The notes under the pieces are model-generated. The model saw nothing but the letters and a program-made list of their open reading frames with translations. It was not told where the DNA came from and did no database searches. A DNA stretch of 32,338 nucleotides, taken from JACQNR01 sp964533045 (lineage in GTDB: Bacteria > Acidobacteriota > Terriglobia > UBA7540). A program made the translations under genes and the position numbers. The stretch lies in NCBI GenBank assembly GCA_964533045.1, contig CAZHKT010000023.1:1-32338 (forward strand). The letters run 5' to 3'. Numbering within the stretch: position 1 is the first letter of the stretch; the number at the start of each line of letters is the position of its first letter. This document shows positions 30,681 to 32,338 of the stretch, piece by piece.

Positions 30681-31839
30681 GTCCATCCTCATCGTGGCGG
30701 GCGAGCGTTCCGGGGAGGTGTACGGCGCGGCGCTGGCGCGGGCGCTGGCCGGGCGACTGCCGGGCGTCGGCATCTTCGGCTGCGGCGGCGACGCCATGCG
30801 CGAGGCGGGCGTGGAAACCCTTGTGAACGCACATTCCCTCGCGCTCGCCGGCATCGCGGAGATCGTTTCCGGCCTACCGCGCGTTTACCGCGCCTTTCAT
30901 CGGCTGCTCGATGCCGTGCGCGAGCGCCAGCCGGCGCTCGCCATCCTCATCGATTTCCCCGACTTCAATCTGCGCTTGGCGAAAAAGCTGAAGCGGCGCG
31001 GCATTCCGGTCATCTACTTCGTCAGCCCGCAGGTCTGGGCCTGGCGCAAGAGCAGGCTGAAGCAGATTAAGGCGACGGTCACCATGATGCTCTGCATCTT
31101 CGATTTCGAGGAGAAGATGTACCGCGAAGCGGGAGTTCCGGTCGAATACGTCGGACACCCGCTGGTGGATCTGGCAGGCGCGTCCATGTCGCGCCAGGAG
31201 TTCTACGGGAAACACGAACTTGACCCGGCCGTTCCCACCGTGGCACTCCTTCCGGGCAGCCGCGAGAAGGAAGTGCAACTCAACCTTCCTCCTCTGGTCG
31301 ACGGCGCGGCGATGCTTGCCGCCCGGCGCAAAGTGCAATTCGTCTTGCCCGTGGCCGGAACGCTGCGTCCGCAGTGGATGGATTCACAAATCAAGCGTCT
31401 CGGGGCGGGAACCGCGCCGATCAAACTCGTTGGCGGTGTCACGCACGACGTGCTCGAACACAGCGACGTGGCGGCGGTGGCCAGCGGCACGGCGACGGTG
31501 GAGGCGGCCCTGCACGCTCGGCCCATGGTGGTGGTCTATCGCGTCACGGGGTTGACCTGGATGGTCGGCAGACTCTTGGTAAGCGTCCCGCATTACAGTA
31601 TGGTAAACCTGCTGGCGGGGAAGGCGCTGGTGAAGGAATTGATGCAGAACGATTTCACAGGCCAAAACGTTGCGACGGAAGTAGAATACCTGCTGGACCA
31701 TCCGGCAGCAAGGGAGGCCATGGCGGAAGGCTTGCGTGCGGTGCGCGTGCGCTTGGGCCCGGGAGGCGCTATCAGCCGCGCGGCGGATGCCATCTTCAAT
31801 GTATACAATACCTTGGGGGCAACCGGCGGAGCATATTAA
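30670..31839 (+). CDS. lpxB: Lipid-A-disaccharide synthase
   Basis: A 389-residue GT19 glycosyltransferase that joins UDP-diacylglucosamine and lipid X in lipid A synthesis, at the inner membrane. Signatures are ILIVAGERSGEVYGAALARAL, FGCGGDAMREAGVE, ALILIDFPDFNLRLAKKLK (here AILIDFPDFN), YFVSPQVWAWRKSR, YVGHPLVD, LLPGSREKEV and ASGTATVEAAL. Normal length. The ATG at 30670 overlaps the end of the ABC gene by 11 nt, implying coupling. Its presence indicates lipopolysaccharide and an outer membrane. Other lpx genes are absent from the window. Confidence 0.96.
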   Translation: MPNKSILIVAGERSGEVYGAALARALAGRLPGVGIFGCGGDAMREAGVETLVNAHSLALAGIAEIVSGLPRVYRAFHRLLDAVRERQPALAILIDFPDFNLRLAKKLKRRGIPVIYFVSPQVWAWRKSRLKQIKATVTMMLCIFDFEEKMYREAGVPVEYVGHPLVDLAGASMSRQEFYGKHELDPAVPTVALLPGSREKEVQLNLPPLVDGAAMLAARRKVQFVLPVAGTLRPQWMDSQIKRLGAGTAPIKLVGGVTHDVLEHSDVAAVASGTATVEAALHARPMVVVYRVTGLTWMVGRLLVSVPHYSMVNLLAGKALVKELMQNDFTGQNVATEVEYLLDHPAAREAMAEGLRAVRVRLGPGGAISRAADAIFNVYNTLGATGGAY

Positions 31840-31936
31840 TGCATCTCCCATGAGTCCCGGGGCGCGGTATGAGGGTGCATTGCAGGGAAGGATTCGAGAG
31901 TCGAACGAGCAAGGGCGCCGACAGACGGAGTTCATC

Positions 31937-32338
31937 ATGACATGGTCACGATTTCGCGGGCTGATCCTGGGTGGGATGATTCTGGTTCTGGCCGTGGCGC
32001 CCGCGCGCGCCCAGTCGCGCTTCGAGATCACCAACTACGTTATTGACGCCGAACTCTTTCCCGCCGCCCACATGCTGAGCGCGAAAGCGAAGGTTGAGTT
32101 TCTGCCCAGCTCCGACCTGACCACCATGAGCTTCGAGTTGCACAGCGCGCTGCGCGTTGAAAATGTGACCGACGCCGCGGGCAAACCGCTGGCCTTCCGC
32201 CGCGACGGGCTCAATTTCTCGGTGGACTTCCTGAATCCCCAAACTGCAAACAAGGCGACCTTCATTACCGTTCAATACGGCGGGGCGCTGGCCTCTGCGG
32301 AAGGCAGCCCGGTGGGGAGCGTCGTGCTCGCGTCGGTG
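31937..32338 (+). CDS. Exported M1-family aminopeptidase-like protein, N-terminal part
   Basis: The window ends inside this gene; 134 codons are seen. A signal peptide (MTWSRFRGLILGGMILVLAV, cleavage after ARA) is followed by a beta-rich start: FEITNYVIDAELFPAAHMLSAKAKVEFLPSSDLTTMSFELHSALRVENVTDAAGKPLAF. This is the pattern of the N-terminal saddle domain of M1 metallopeptidases (Y-x-I-D-x-x-L-P...G-x-A). The catalytic HExxH region lies outside the window, so activity is unverified. GGAG lies 6 nt before the ATG. It is 97 nt after lpxB; the gap holds no obvious terminator. Confidence 0.75.
   Translation, partial: MTWSRFRGLILGGMILVLAVAPARAQSRFEITNYVIDAELFPAAHMLSAKAKVEFLPSSDLTTMSFELHSALRVENVTDAAGKPLAFRRDGLNFSVDFLNPQTANKATFITVQYGGALASAEGSPVGSVVLASV

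Overview
The window is GC-rich bacterial chromosome that reads as Acidobacteriota, probably from an environmental or metagenome assembly. This is inference, from three things: a FecR protein with the aromatic-rich DUF6600-type domain, LpxB (so an outer membrane), and dense GC-rich intergenic hairpins ending in CCGCTAC. No rRNA, tRNA, phage, insertion sequence or CRISPR array was seen. Nearly all DNA is coding and no gene-free gap exceeds 300 nt.

Layout. 1-336 is the 3' end of RNase R. Facing it are a secreted GH127-type arabinofuranosidase (401-2407) and two exported thioredoxin-fold proteins (2525-3664). Then comes the translation block ffh, rpsP, khpA, rimM, trmD, rplS (3953-7830), followed by bacterioferritin and, convergent with it, rtcB. 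A three-gene run (10212-12530) encodes a polytopic membrane protein, a Rieske ferredoxin-like protein and a lipoprotein. lipA and a tiny zinc-ribbon gene lie on the minus strand. Divergent from the latter is an AhpD-like gene interrupted by one in-frame TGA (14009-14575). A sensor kinase and a sigma-54 activator follow. Next is a divergent carbohydrate-active pair (17492-19129 and about 19293-21750), then a minus-strand pair of a RecB/Cas4-like Fe-S nuclease and a HEPN-like protein, the large FecR/DUF6600 protein, two half-size ABC exporters, lpxB, and the start of an M1-type aminopeptidase.

Main discovery. The AhpD-like gene is best read as a selenoprotein. Both halves are in the same frame, the TGA falls exactly on the second cysteine of the AhpD redox motif (E-x11-C-x2-U-x3-H), and a hairpin with the geometry of a bacterial SECIS element begins two bases after the TGA. 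The sel genes it would need are not in this window.

Other points of interest. A two-hairpin repeat of 63 nt occurs twice, with related single-hairpin elements in many gaps. An apparent one-base frameshift separates a signal peptide from the glycosidase-like protein at 19293-21750. The ABC pair shows the residue asymmetry of heterodimeric exporters with one degenerate ATP site. Several starts lie so close to a -10-like box that transcripts may be leaderless or nearly so.
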